Of a DNA stretch of 64,000 nucleotides, positions 45,120 through 56,238 are shown piece by piece. Under the pieces are notes generated by a model that worked only from the letters and a program-made list of their open reading frames with translations, did not search any database and was not told the DNA's origin. The first letter of the stretch is position 1; every line of letters begins with the position of its first letter. The position numbers and the translations under genes are program-made. The DNA comes from Spizellomyces punctatus DAOM BR117 (Eukaryota > Chytridiomycota > Chytridiomycetes > Spizellomycetales > Spizellomycetaceae), in contig NW_015971538.1 in assembly GCF_000182565.1 (NCBI RefSeq), positions 1,341,230-1,405,229 on the forward strand. Reading direction: 5' to 3'.

Positions 45120-46028
45120 ATGTTGTCCTTCCTGTTTGTTCCTCTCATCCTCGGATCTCTGGCTCAAGCCGCGAGCGTTCCCGCGTGGCAAGCCCCGACA
45201 GCAGGAGATGTGCGCTCTCCCTGCCCCATTCTCAACGCGCTTGCCAACCACGGGCTCATTAACCGGAACGGTAAAGACATTACACCTGCGCAATACACGG
45301 CTGGATTGAAGACGATTGGATGCGATCCTGTCTTGTGTGGAGCGCTGGCTCAAGCTGCTCTTAACGTTATTCCGAACCGCAAGAATGAAAAGGGTGAATC
45401 TGTGTTTGGATTGGATGATTTGAGAACGCATTTGGGGATTGAGCACGATGCCAGTTTGACCAGGTAAATCAAAAACAAAAAACTTTATAAACTATCGGCA
45501 CTTCAGTCAAGAACATCCCGTGATAACACGTGGACTTGAGAGAGAATATCACGTGATGCTCTTGCGAATGTGCAGTTACTGTTATATCCACCTTTATATC
45601 GTAACTCACAGTTTTTTATCGTTAGAAACGACTATGACCTGGACCCCAACCATGACAACTACTCTCTCAACCGCACTCTCTATGACCAACTTGTTTCATT
45701 GAGGGACCCGCAAACCCAACGCCTTGACGCAACCTCGATTGCACGGGCCCGCAAGATCCGCCAAAAGGATTCCAAGGACCGGAACCCCAAGGCAACGCTC
45801 GACAGGAAGCAGCTCGCACTTGCGCACGGCGAAGGAGCGGCGTTCCTGATGATCATGGGACACCAGTACGGATACTCTGTTCCTGTACCCTATGCGAAAG
45901 GGTTCTTTGTGGACGAGAGGTTGCCGTTTGAAGAGGGATGGGAGCCTAGTGCCAAACCGTTGAGCTTTATGGAGTTGGGATTGAATGTGGGTGCCGTTAT
46001 TGAAAAGGAGCTTACCCTCAAGAATTAG
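45120..46028 (+). CDS. Secreted heme-thiolate peroxidase (chloroperoxidase/unspecific peroxygenase family, short type)
   Basis: Two exons (45120-45463, 45626-46028) give 248 residues. A signal peptide (MLSFLFVPLILGSLAQAAS) leads into the heme-ligand motif RSPCPILNALANHG (proximal Cys). The acid-base motif EHDASLTR-ND is interrupted by the intron after the codon for Arg. Lengths of about 240 residues are typical of short-type unspecific peroxygenases. These enzymes use hydrogen peroxide to oxygenate or halogenate organic substrates outside the cell. The C-terminal part has the helix LALAHGEGAAFLMIMG found in this family. The 162-nt intron contains a hairpin element related to the one at 43,579. 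It is flanked by repeats on both sides, an accessory-type location. Confidence 0.92.
45505..45576. mobile_element. MITE-like hairpin element, copy 2, inside the peroxygenase intron
   Basis: This segment aligns with the reverse complement of copy 1: GTCAAGAACATCCCGTGATA at the left and GAGAGAATATCACGTGATG leading to GCGAATGTGCAG at the right. About 11 bases are missing from the loop. It lies wholly in the intron (45464-45625), which is about 100 nt longer than most introns of the window. Confidence 0.6.
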
Positions 46029-46189
46029 AGCGTCATAGCAACCATGAGAAGAATATAGATAATGAGAATATAGAAAAAAGAAAAGAAATAGATGGGTAGA
46101 AATCAGTAAGATAGCGATATAAAAAGTGTCTATGAGTCTGTAAAACACACAAGATCCCATATCACGTGATAAAATAAGCGATCGTGGAG
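46029..46189. other. 3' region of the peroxygenase gene
   Basis: The sequence is AT-rich with GATAATGAGAATATAG repeats and an ATATCACGTGATAAAAT palindrome at about 46,158. No gene is seen. Confidence 0.4.
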
Positions 46190-46620
46190 AGAGAGAGTAA
46201 GAGAGAAACGCTTGACTTCAAGAGAGAGTAAGAGAAAGAGAGAAGAAGAAGAAGAGAGTAAATGAATCATAATATATAATAATAATCAATTCAACTGACT
46301 TTAACTCGCATGATTTCATTCTCACATTCACATTCACATTCACACACACACACTCTCTCTCCCAATTGTATGTAATCTCTCTCTCTCTCTCTGTGTGTGT
46401 GTGAGTGTATGAATGAGATTGTTCACGTTGTTTCTCTCTCTCTCTCTTTCTCTTTTTTTTTTCTTTCCTTCTCGTTCACACACACACACTCTCTCTCTCT
46501 CTCTTACTCTTACTCTCTCTCTCTCTTTTTTTTTCTTTCTTTCCTTCTCGTTCACACACACACACACTCTCTCTCTCTCTTACTCTTACTCTCTCTCTCT
46601 CTATTACAACAACAACAACA
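46190..46620. repeat. GA/CT and CA microsatellite block upstream of PCK1
   Basis: (GAGA)n with GTAAGAGAGA runs occupies 46,180-46,260 and (CACATT)n/(CA)n lies at about 46,325-46,350. Two near-copies of a ~75-bp unit then follow (CTCTCT..., a T-tract, CTTTCCTTCTCGTTCACACA, ACTCTCTC..., TTACTCTTACTC) over about 46,430-46,600, ending in (CAA)n. Open frames across it are artefacts of the dinucleotide repeats. Confidence 0.85.
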
Positions 46621-46930
46621 AACAAACAACACACGCTTGATCATGTGACAATTCTCTCTCTTCTATTCGGAATTCATCGGATACATTACTCACGTATTCA
46701 CCCGATAGTATTCGGATAGTATCGGATTATTGTCGTTTTATTTTCATTATACACGTCATTCATGTCACATGCGCGCGCCTCACTTGTTCCCGATTCTTTC
46801 CAGGGCATAGGAACTAGGTGCACAGGGCGCTTGTTTACGATCGGGTGTTTACGGTCTCTTACTGGCATTTCCCGCATTGCCCGTTTCTTTCCTATTATTT
46901 TTTATTTTTTATTATTTCACACTTGCTTCT

Positions 46931-46937
46931 TATAAAA
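46931..46937 (+). promoter_or_regulatory. TATA box of PCK1
   Basis: TATAAAA within CTTATAAAAGGTGAC lies about 240 bp upstream of the PCK1 ATG. The leader probably contains an intron: a GTAAGTTG donor follows TTTTCT near 47,028 and a GTTGCTAG acceptor lies near 47,126. Confidence 0.5.
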
Positions 46938-47171
46938 GGTGACTTGCTTCTCTTCCCCCCTTCTCATTGACTCGACCTTCCTTTCCCCCCCATCCAACAC
47001 ACACTTTTACACACACACACGTTTTCTGTAAGTTGCCTGCTGGGGTTGCAGGTCACCTGCGCCATTTTTTTGTTTGTTTGTTCATATACTCACTCATCCT
47101 CTCTCTCTCTTTTCTGTTGCTAGTCACCTCGTTGTTACAACACTCGCTTACACACACACACACATACAATC

Positions 47172-48865
47172 ATGATTGCCAACGGCCGCACAACCGGTGA
47201 CGAAATTCACGACGAAATTCACGAGGCCCTTCACACGGTCGCCCGTGTCGACTATGACAAGCCCATTATCAGGAACGCTTCCGTTCCCGTCTTGTACGAA
47301 GAGGCCCTTGAACACGAGGTTGGAACAGGTCTGACTGCCGCAGGTGCCCTCGTCACAGACTCTGGTGCCAAAAAGGGTCGCTCACCCAAGGACAAGCGTA
47401 TCGTTGAGGAAGAGTCGTCAAAGGACAATGTCTGGTGGGGCCCCGTCAATGTCAAAATGTCGGAAAATGCCTTTATGGTCAACCGCGAACGCGCCATTGA
47501 CTATTTAAACACGCGCTCCCGTCTCTACGTGTTTGATGGTTTTGCCGGCTGGGATCCAAAATACCGCATCAAGGTCCGCATTGTATGCGCCCGTGCCTAC
47601 CACGCCCTCTTTATGAGAAACATGTTGATTCGTCCCACTGACGAGGAGCTGGCCAACTTTGGTGAACCCGACTTTACCATTTTCAACGCTGGTGAATTCC
47701 CTGCCAACCGATACACGACCGGCATGACCTCCACCACCAGTATCTGCTTGAACTTTAAGCGCGCTGAAATGGTGATTCTGGGCACACAGTATGCCGGCGA
47801 GATGAAAAAGGGGTGAGCACCCGCGTGTAGTTTGCAAATCATTTCATGTCTTTTACTAAACTTTTTTAAAGTATCTTTACAGTGATGCACTATTACATGC
47901 CAAAGGCCGGCGTCTTGTCGCTCCACTCGTCGGCCAACGAGGGCCCCGACGGCGACGTGTCGCTCTTTTTCGGTCTCTCGGGTACCGGCAAGACCACCCT
48001 CTCGGCCGACCCCCACCGCTTCCTCATTGGTGATGATGAGCACTGCTGGTCAGACGATGGCATTTTCAACATTGAGGGAGGATGCTACGCAAAGTGCATT
48101 GACTTGAGCGCCGAAAAGGAACCCGAAATTTTCAATGCCATTCGCTTTGGCTCCGTCTTGGAAAATGTCGTTTACGACCCCGTGTCGCGCATTGTCGACT
48201 ATTCCGACTCGTCAAAGACGGAAAACACGCGTTGCGCTTACCCCATCGAGTACATTCCCAACGCAAAGATTCCCTGCGTCGGCGGCCACCCCAAAAACAT
48301 TATCCTCCTCACCTGCGACGCCTTTGGTGTCTTGCCCCCCGTGTCCAAGCTCACCCCCGAGCAGGCCATGTACCACTTTATCTCTGGCTACACGGCAAAG
48401 ATTGCCGGCACGGAAGAAGGTGTCACGGAACCCCAAGCCACCTTTTCCACCTGCTTTGGCGCACCGTTCCTGGTGTGGCACCCCGTAAAGTACGCGACCA
48501 TGTTGGCCGAAAAGATGCAACAGCACAAGGCGGACGCATGGCTCATCAACACGGGATGGAACGGCGGTCCCTACGGCGTCGGCAAGCGTGTTGCCCTAAA
48601 GTACTCTCGTGCCATTATCGACGCGATCCACAATGGCGAATTGGCCAAGGCTGAATACGAAAACTATGCCACCTTTAACCTCCCCATCCCCAAGGCCGTC
48701 ACGGGTGTCCCCTCTGAGATTCTCAACCCCGCAAAGACGTGGAGCGGCACCCAAGAGTCGTATGCAACGACGCTCAACAAGCTGGCCAACTTGTTTAACG
48801 CGAATTTCAAGACGTATGCCGACAAGGCGGCTCCCGAAGTGATTGCTGCCGGTCCCCAGATATAA
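47172..48865 (+). CDS. PCK1: Phosphoenolpyruvate carboxykinase (ATP)
   Basis: Two exons (47172-47812, 47872-48865) encode 544 residues, the usual length. The sequence shows [43 protein letters not shown], the P-loop-like kinase motif [28 protein letters not shown] and [14 protein letters not shown], all diagnostic of ATP-dependent PEPCK. It converts oxaloacetate and ATP to phosphoenolpyruvate, the first committed step of gluconeogenesis, in the cytosol. Fungal PCK1 genes are usually glucose-repressed. The long microsatellite-rich upstream region (46,190-47,171) is therefore likely regulatory, though no factor site can be named with confidence. Confidence 0.97.
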
Positions 48866-49050
48866 GCCCGTTTTTGTGTGTGTGTGTGATGCAAGACTTT
48901 TATATAATAATATAATATCCATATGATTTTGAAAAATATGAATTTTGTTATACACATGTTTGACGGTGAATTGTCCACGTGATACAACCGATGACGTTCG
49001 CGTTTCTTGCTGTGTAGAGGTTTTCGGGGCTCACTCACAAGCAAAAGACA

Positions 49051-50139
49051 ATGACGGACGTTGTGGTGCGGGTCGAGCCCTTTTGCAGCATCCCACCCCA
49101 CGTCTACGATCTCTTGCGCAGCCCTCCATCCACTCGCCCGTCTGGCTCCTCGGATTCTGATTCCGGCTGGGATGTCGATTGGGGGGACACGGACGAGACG
49201 TCGCCGCCGTGTCTCTCGACTGTTTCTTTTGACGGCCACACACTCGTCCTCTCGTCTCCCACCACTCTATTATTTTGTCATGCATCCAACGGCACCTACA
49301 CACCAACTGCAACCCTCCCCCTCACAGAACCCATAACAAGTCTCCTCCTCTTACCAATCTACATGCCAACATTCAACAAGACCACCGAAACCATTTCCAG
49401 CGTCCTCGTCACAGGCTCCCAGTCAGGGGTTCTCGGCTTCTATTCCAACGAGGGCACACTTTTATTTACATTTACCCTCCCGCACCCCATCACATGCCTA
49501 AAATTCCACACCACCCTCCAAATCATTTCCCCTACTCGACACACAACACTCGATGCCCCATCCCTATGGATCTCCCTCCGGATCGCATTAGAACACTCTA
49601 AAACCTCAATGGCCATGGACCCAACACTCTTGTCCACCACACACTCTTTACCACCCTATTCAGACGCATATGCATTGGGAAATGGACCATGGGATCTCAT
49701 TCCAACGACATTTTACCCACTCTCTGCAACATTTTCGATCAACATTGTATCAAATCGGATGATTACTGTTGGAAAAGAACTAACGTTTTATGCGACGGTG
49801 GAATCCAAGTCTTTGTTATTTAAAAAAGAGTCTGTGTCGCCAGTGTTGGTTTGGAAGGACCCTCCTAGAAGGTTTTTATCGATTACGCCGGCCAAGAACA
49901 ATATGTACGCTTTATTAACGGATACATTGGGCAGAGTTTTGTTATTGGATACGCGGTATGGGATTATGAAACGAATGTGGAAAGGCATGCGGAATGCTCA
50001 GTGTGCGTTTTTGGAGGGGGATTGGATTGTCACGAGTGCTAGAGGTGTTGTTGAGGTTTGGGAGGTTTTTGGAAAAAGGGTTTGGTATGGTGCGTTAAAA
50101 GGAGTTGTTGTTGGGTGTGGGGGTGTATTGGGGGGGTGA
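49051..50139 (+). CDS. RAB3GAP2-like protein, N-terminal domain only
   Basis: A single exon of 362 residues. The C-terminal half carries the most conserved stretch of the Rab3 GTPase-activating complex non-catalytic subunit: DPPRRFLSITPAKNNMYALL, DTLGRVLLLDTRYGIMKRMWKGMRNAQCAFL, and then VVEVWEVFGKRVW. Animal RAB3GAP2 is about 1,390 residues and continues far beyond this point. Here the frame stops at 50139 right after a run of seven G (50130-50136). The +1-shifted frame stays open for another ~40 residues with sensible composition (MEDAVHVIGMQHVYKISS). An indel at the homopolymer, or a natural short form, are both possible. It is convergent with the tricalbin gene. Confidence 0.75.
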   Translation: MTDVVVRVEPFCSIPPHVYDLLRSPPSTRPSGSSDSDSGWDVDWGDTDETSPPCLSTVSFDGHTLVLSSPTTLLFCHASNGTYTPTATLPLTEPITSLLLLPIYMPTFNKTTETISSVLVTGSQSGVLGFYSNEGTLLFTFTLPHPITCLKFHTTLQIISPTRHTTLDAPSLWISLRIALEHSKTSMAMDPTLLSTTHSLPPYSDAYALGNGPWDLIPTTFYPLSATFSINIVSNRMITVGKELTFYATVESKSLLFKKESVSPVLVWKDPPRRFLSITPAKNNMYALLTDTLGRVLLLDTRYGIMKRMWKGMRNAQCAFLEGDWIVTSARGVVEVWEVFGKRVWYGALKGVVVGCGGVLGG

Positions 50140-50326
50140 ATTTTGTGGTGCTCGGGATGGGAAAAGTAAAGGGATGATGATGGAGGATGCGGTTCATGTG
50201 ATTGGGATGCAGCATGTATATAAAATCTCTAGTACCAAAGATTTGAAATTGCAAAAAAAAGAAAAAACATTATTTTATACATATATTTCATACAAATGCA
50301 CATACAAAAAAATACGCAAACATTCA

Positions 50327-53300
50327 TCAAAAACTATCTCGACTCTTTTTACCCAAAAACCCACCAAAAACCTTTCGTACACTCCCAGGACTTTCACCTC
50401 CGCCAACAGAAACAACACTATTCCTCCCACTCCCAACACTCCCATTCGTCCCATTCAAATCCCGATGATACTCTGCCAAAAGCCTAACCTCCCCCGTCCC
50501 ACCCAACGACAACGGAACCCATTTCTCAACTCTCATCATATCCTCTTCTTGTTCCCCTTGATTCGAAAACCACTCTTCAAAATCCACATCCACTTCCCCC
50601 AACTCGACATTCCTCGCAACAGTATTATGATCCCTCACTAGCACTCGTACACGCCAAGGCGGACCCACCACCACACATTTCTCATTCCACACTGGGTTCA
50701 AACTCTTTTTAATCACATGCGTCTTGTAGAGGGTTTTTAATCTTCCATGATGGGTTTGAACTACCTTGATGAATGGGTCCGATGTGCCGTTCGTATCGAC
50801 TGGTTTCAGGTTACGGGCTTCAAGAATATGGAGGGTGGTTGTCCCCTTTGGAAGCGTCACTGGCGATGAAGGCGGTACGGCGACATTCGCTGCATCATCA
50901 TCAACAGTAAGTATACCCCGCTCAGAAGCAATAGCTTCAACCCCCTTTCCTCTGGTCTTTTTCTTATCACTACCAGAATCGATCATGGATTTACCCAATC
51001 CAACAGTCGTACCCGCCAATCGGGATATGACTGCTTTCCCCATTTTCGTCATCCCACTCTCTTCACCCTCCAATCGCGCACTCGCATCATGTACATCCGA
51101 TTTCGAAGAAACGTTCACAGTACTATTCCGACGAGACTCGATCGCTTGGGGATCGAAAAACATGCGGAGTTTGATGGTTCCACCTGCGGCGCCTTCGAGG
51201 GGGTACTCATGCGTTACGACGGTATTAGGGACAAGACGACCTAGTTGGACACGGACCGTGCCCAGTGTCACGTCTTTGGCGAAATTATTCCAGTCTTTGA
51301 CGCGGAATTCAAGAGTGGAGCGGAGACGGGATGTAACGGGACAGGAAAAGGTTTCGTTCCATACTGGGTCCAGGGTTTTTTTGATGACGCGGGTTTTGTG
51401 GATTTTGGAGCCGTTGAGGTAGATTTGGACGTAAGGGTCACTAGCTCCTACCAAAAACAAAAGTAAACAAAACAAATGCAAAATACCCACCAACAAAAAA
51501 AAAAAAAAAACTTACCCCCACTATCAACAGCCTCCAACCCTCTAGCTTCCAACACATCACAATGCACCATCCCCATCCCACCCCCCGTCTCACTCGAATC
51601 CCCTTCAACAGCAACAGGCGCAAACCCAACACTAACTCGCACTTTACCAACAACACCCACAACAACTCCATCTTGGTCTGCCTCACCATCCAATAACGGG
51701 ACCCAATAATTGGACCGACCCATCAGGGTCGTGATATCTCCCCGCCAGTGCCCGATAATGGGATCGGAAATGGAGCGGTCCTTTTCGGGTTGATGTCGGA
51801 TTTGAATTGTGTAGGTATGGGTACTGACGTGAGATATATACTTGTCCAATGCTACGTAAAACCGATGAATGTGGGATACCTTTCGTAAAAAACAATACAA
51901 AAAAAAAAAAACATACATTCATCCCATTTAGCAGATCCAGTCTGCTTTTTGGTCCGCGTACTCCAAATAGGTCCATCATCATCCATCACAATCTCTGCAT
52001 AAATGTTTCCAGTCCGACATAATTCCTGGACTTCATGAACGCGTATCATGACAATTCCCGAATCTATCAAAAAACGAAAAAAATACATGAAAAACCAACT
52101 CTTGAATACCAAAATTTCATAATATCACGTACGGAAATCACGTAAAATGCCTTCAATCCTCTCCCTCTTGCTCTTCATCACCCGTTCCTGTTCCTCTTGA
52201 GCCTCTTCTACTGCCTGTCGCTTTTCAATTTGCAACGCCTCCTTTTGGCGTTTAATTTCCTCATCATCTTCTTCTTCTTCCTCAGCCACAGACGGTAACG
52301 ATCCATACTGTGTCCCGATACTCTCCCTAGACCGTTTATGATCCACAATGCGTTCCGGATGAATAATCTTGTCACATACAACAGGGAAATAATCAAGGAC
52401 GAAATGGATAAAGCCTTTTTGTCGGGGTTCTTTTGTACCGGTGATAACGGATGGGCGAGCACTGGAGGCTGCTGAGGTGGCTAGACTGGCGATTCCGTCC
52501 AGTGAGAGAACGTTAGGGATGCCATTGACGCTTGAACGGTGGTGGTCCAGCTGCTCGTTAGAACCGAGAGGCGTTGCTTCGGCTGTTTCGGCAAAGAGGT
52601 CTTCAGCCTTGTTTTTGTAAATATAAACGGGTGCCCACCTTTAAAAAAAAATTATTAAACAAAGGCCCCACACATCAAAAAAGAAGGTATCATCGGATCA
52701 AAGTGACTTACACATCAGCCGTCAACCCCGTTCGCACAATCTTTAATCCATCCCTCTCCAACCTCGCCAAAACCTCTGGCCTCATTCCAACCGCTTCATC
52801 CACCATGGACTCTTCCCCACTCCCCACATCCTCATCATCCTCCTTGACAAGATCCCCAACCAAAAACTCGACCCTCCCCAACGTTCGATCCTTTTTGAAA
52901 TCATTCCAATCCCATAATGAAAGCGCCAATTGCTCTTTTTTGCTGTAACACACTGCGTAAAAGATTTCGTCCCATTTTGGATCCAGGGTGTTGTTTTTGA
53001 CGTGTGTTGCGCCAAAGGCTCGGCCAGCTAAATTGAGTTTGGTATACGGGTCGGATTTACCTTTTTTGTGTAGCGGACATGCATTAGATCAAGCCCCAAT
53101 ACATGCCAAGGCATGCACAATCAAAAGAAAAAGAAGACATTACCCATCATCTCAACATTCATCAACCCCTTGGCCTCAACAACATGCAATCGAAGCAATC
53201 CAGCCGGATTTCGCCGCTTAATCTTGCTTCGGTCCAGATTTCCACCTTCCAAATCGACGGGTGTGAATTTAAACGTGACACGTAATCGGCCAGAAGCCTC

Positions 53301-56238
53301 CTTTCCGCCATAAAGCTTGAACCAATCGTCCGTTGACTCCTACATATCAAAAAAAAAAAGAGGGACAACAGTCATCATTTGCATCACCGATCGACACAGA
53401 ACGATTATCCCCTACCTTTCCAATAAACTCTCTCGGCAAAATATCACACCCGCCCAACGCCTGTCCCCCCTGCCACACCCTAAACTTAAACTTTGCCATA
53501 TCCAACTCATTCACAAACACCGTAAACGGCGCATCCCACACTGGATTATTACTCTTCTTCTTGACAGGCGTCCGGAACAACTCCATCCCATCTTGCTCAA
53601 TAGAACAATCCGTATTCGCATTCTTGGAACATGGTAATTCTTTTGCTTGATGAACAGTGATTTGAAGAATTCCTGAATAGATGTCAGGTGCTGGTGTACC
53701 AGCCAGAGGTTCTTGAACCGGGAAATACGCCATATTGAATCGTACATCCCCTTTTTGTGAGTCGCCAATCGAAAGTTTTTTCCAAATGTCCCCGACAGTA
53801 TCATCACCAAACGGGGATCCCCATTCATGTAAAAGCCGGTCGCGCTCCTCTCGGGATAACCCATCCGCTTCCTGTCCTCTATCGTCTTCAAGGAGTTTGA
53901 CCCATCGTGCTAAACGTAACGAGGCCGTGACACCCATGGACTTGTCCTTTTGAAGGTTGTTCCAGTCCATCACTTCGATTTTGAGTTCATCAGAGTTACT
54001 GCTCGTTTGCGTTAAATCCGATTTCGTAATGACGATATGAAATGTTTCGTCCCAAACTGGATCAAGCCTATGTAACAAATATCAAGACTCTAAAACAAGC
54101 ACCAATCCAACAACGCTTCGCAACGTACGTATTATCAATGGTTTTGGTCCGCGCAACTTGCTTGCCACCCACAAACAAGAGTGCATATGGATCACTCTTT
54201 CCGGCAAGTTCCATATTCTTCAACCCCTTTGCCTCATACAATGAGACGCGGAGCACTCCAACAGGTTTATCTGTCATTGACAACATGTGAGCGCACATCA
54301 CGTCATGATCTACCTATTCACACGCACCAGCTTCCGAAGTCCCTCCCAATAGTTGCTCCAGATCAATCGTAATCTTGTTCGGATCAACCACAAACATTTT
54401 CGTGTAATAATTAATGGTATCAGTCAGGAACGAGCTCAATCCAGGGGTCTGTAACAGTCACACGTCAAGAGCCGTCACAACATGAATAAAACGATTATAA
54501 TCATGTCTCTTACATCCATCAAATCCATTCCTTTCAATGGCCGAACAATAAAATCAATATGAGGCATCTCCAAGAACCCAAAATCGACGGTCTTGATATG
54601 CGGATAGGAAGTCATAAACTTTAACTGGATCCGAGCCTTTGAAAAAAAAAAAAGCGGTTCAACAAAAATCTTGTGCAAGGCATCTCACACAAGTATACTA
54701 AACCGAGAGGCGTACCTTGCCCTTAAACTCCATCTCTGTCACCAACACAGGTAGGGGAATGGAAGCAACGCCCTTCCCAACACGAGCTGTCAACTCAATC
54801 TTTGAATTCCGAACGTCCCGATGCTCCCTCTGCTTTTTGGATATTTCGTCATCATCAATCGGGCTAAAACTAAGATCCCAATCCATCATCTGCAAAACGC
54901 AATTCGGTGGGTTACAATTGGGGGTTTGGATACGATGATAACGATACATACGAGAATATCATCGCTGGTACTTGGGTAACATCGGATACCCTCCACACGA
55001 GGTGCTTCTGATCCCAACGTAAATGTCGTCAATCGCAGATCGTCCTATAGAGTATGTTCATGTAGCACATCAAAACACGGTTACATGTCGTTGAACCCAA
55101 TCTTTCAAGAACAGCGTGATGTACGCACCAGGAAACCGGGCTTGTTGGCTTCGAGGACGGCATCAACGGCATCCTTGATACCAGCAGAGAGACTCGGTTC
55201 AAAAATCAACCAAAACCGCGTCAGAAATAGGTTCATCCAGTTGACTGTTTCGGTATCCGTCTCCAACTGCCCATATCGTACATTGGAATTAGCATAACGC
55301 GGGAGACCCCATTCATTTTCTGGAGACGGTTCGAATCTTACCCTCTTCATGGACATTTGCTTATTCAAATCATTCCGTAGCTTTCGGCGGAGCCGCTGCT
55401 GGTTTCGTCGAAACGCCCCTCCCACCATGATAAGAATGACAATAACCCACCCAAACCCCATCCCAATACGCGTGAAAAGCCACGTCAAAATAATCCCAGT
55501 CGTAAAATAAAAAGCAACCTTCATATTCTCCCAATATACAATCTGCTCCACTAGTGGTTTATACGCATCTAGCTGTGCCTTCATATTATCCATCGTCGTG
55601 ATACCCGTTACAGCCAAACTTCGGAGAGGCGCCGGTATTTCTCCGTCATTGTCGAAAATCACGCCGGTCAATCGGGTCATGGCCTGAGCAGCCGTGATGG
55701 TGTGTTTCTGCGGTGGTCCTTGTCCAATGGGTCGTGAAATGACGTTGGCGGCGATAACAGTTTTTCCTGCAGCGCGGAAATTGTCGCTGTTGAGTCGTTT
55801 TGGTTGGGTTGGAAGGGGAACTACAAGAGTAAAAAACAATATATGGCATGAGTTAAAGATCGCGAATGCAAATGAGACAAACCCGAATAGGTACAATGCC
55901 CACATCCCCTACGCTAATAAAACCCTACCCGCTCCCTCCAAGCGCATCCCAGTATTCTATTCACCTTGTGGAATGGATGCAGACGTTGCCTTTGAGACAA
56001 CCGACGACGGTCTCCCCTTCATAACGACCTCAGTCAACTCATCCAACGTCGTATGAGGAACCTTGTCTGCCGGAACCACATTTTCCGTTGGAGGAGATGC
56101 CGCGGCCATGGATGCTTGTTCTTCTTTGGAAGGGTCGACTTTCTGCAGATGCTGGTCATCGGGAGATGACTCTGAAAGGTCGCGTTTCATTGCGGATTGG
56201 CTTGCCAAATGGGCAGCCATAACCGACGAATTGTCCAT
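50327..56238 (-). CDS. Tricalbin/extended-synaptotagmin-type ER-plasma membrane tether with SMP and six C2 domains
   Basis: A multi-exon gene that starts MDNSSVMAAHLASQ at 56238 and ends KKSRDSF at 50327. The layout is a disordered N-terminus, a membrane hairpin (MKVAFYFTTGIILTWLFTRIG, GWVIVILIMVGGAF), and the SMP lipid-transfer domain (ETVNWMNLFLTRFWLIFEP to the SFLTDTINYY region). C2 modules follow near 54,280, 53,690, 53,200, 52,070, 51,560-51,400 and 50,830. C2-1, -3, -5 and -6 keep the SDPY/SDPF and (D/N)PxW(D/N)E calcium-site motifs; C2-2 lacks the first aspartates (TDCSIEQ). A coiled, acidic segment (KRQKEALQIEKRQAVEE) separates C2-3 from C2-4. Yeast Tcb1-3 and animal E-Syts move lipids and hold cortical ER at the plasma membrane. 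Introns are short and often begin in poly-A/T tracts. Confidence 0.92.

Noticed and set aside
46340-46648. Open frames of 75-83 codons on both strands in the CT/CA tract
   Set aside because: They are pure dinucleotide-repeat translations (Leu/Ser or Arg/Glu runs) without start context.
47505-48526. Long minus-strand frames opposite PCK1
   Set aside because: Antisense shadows caused by strong codon bias in a highly expressed gene.
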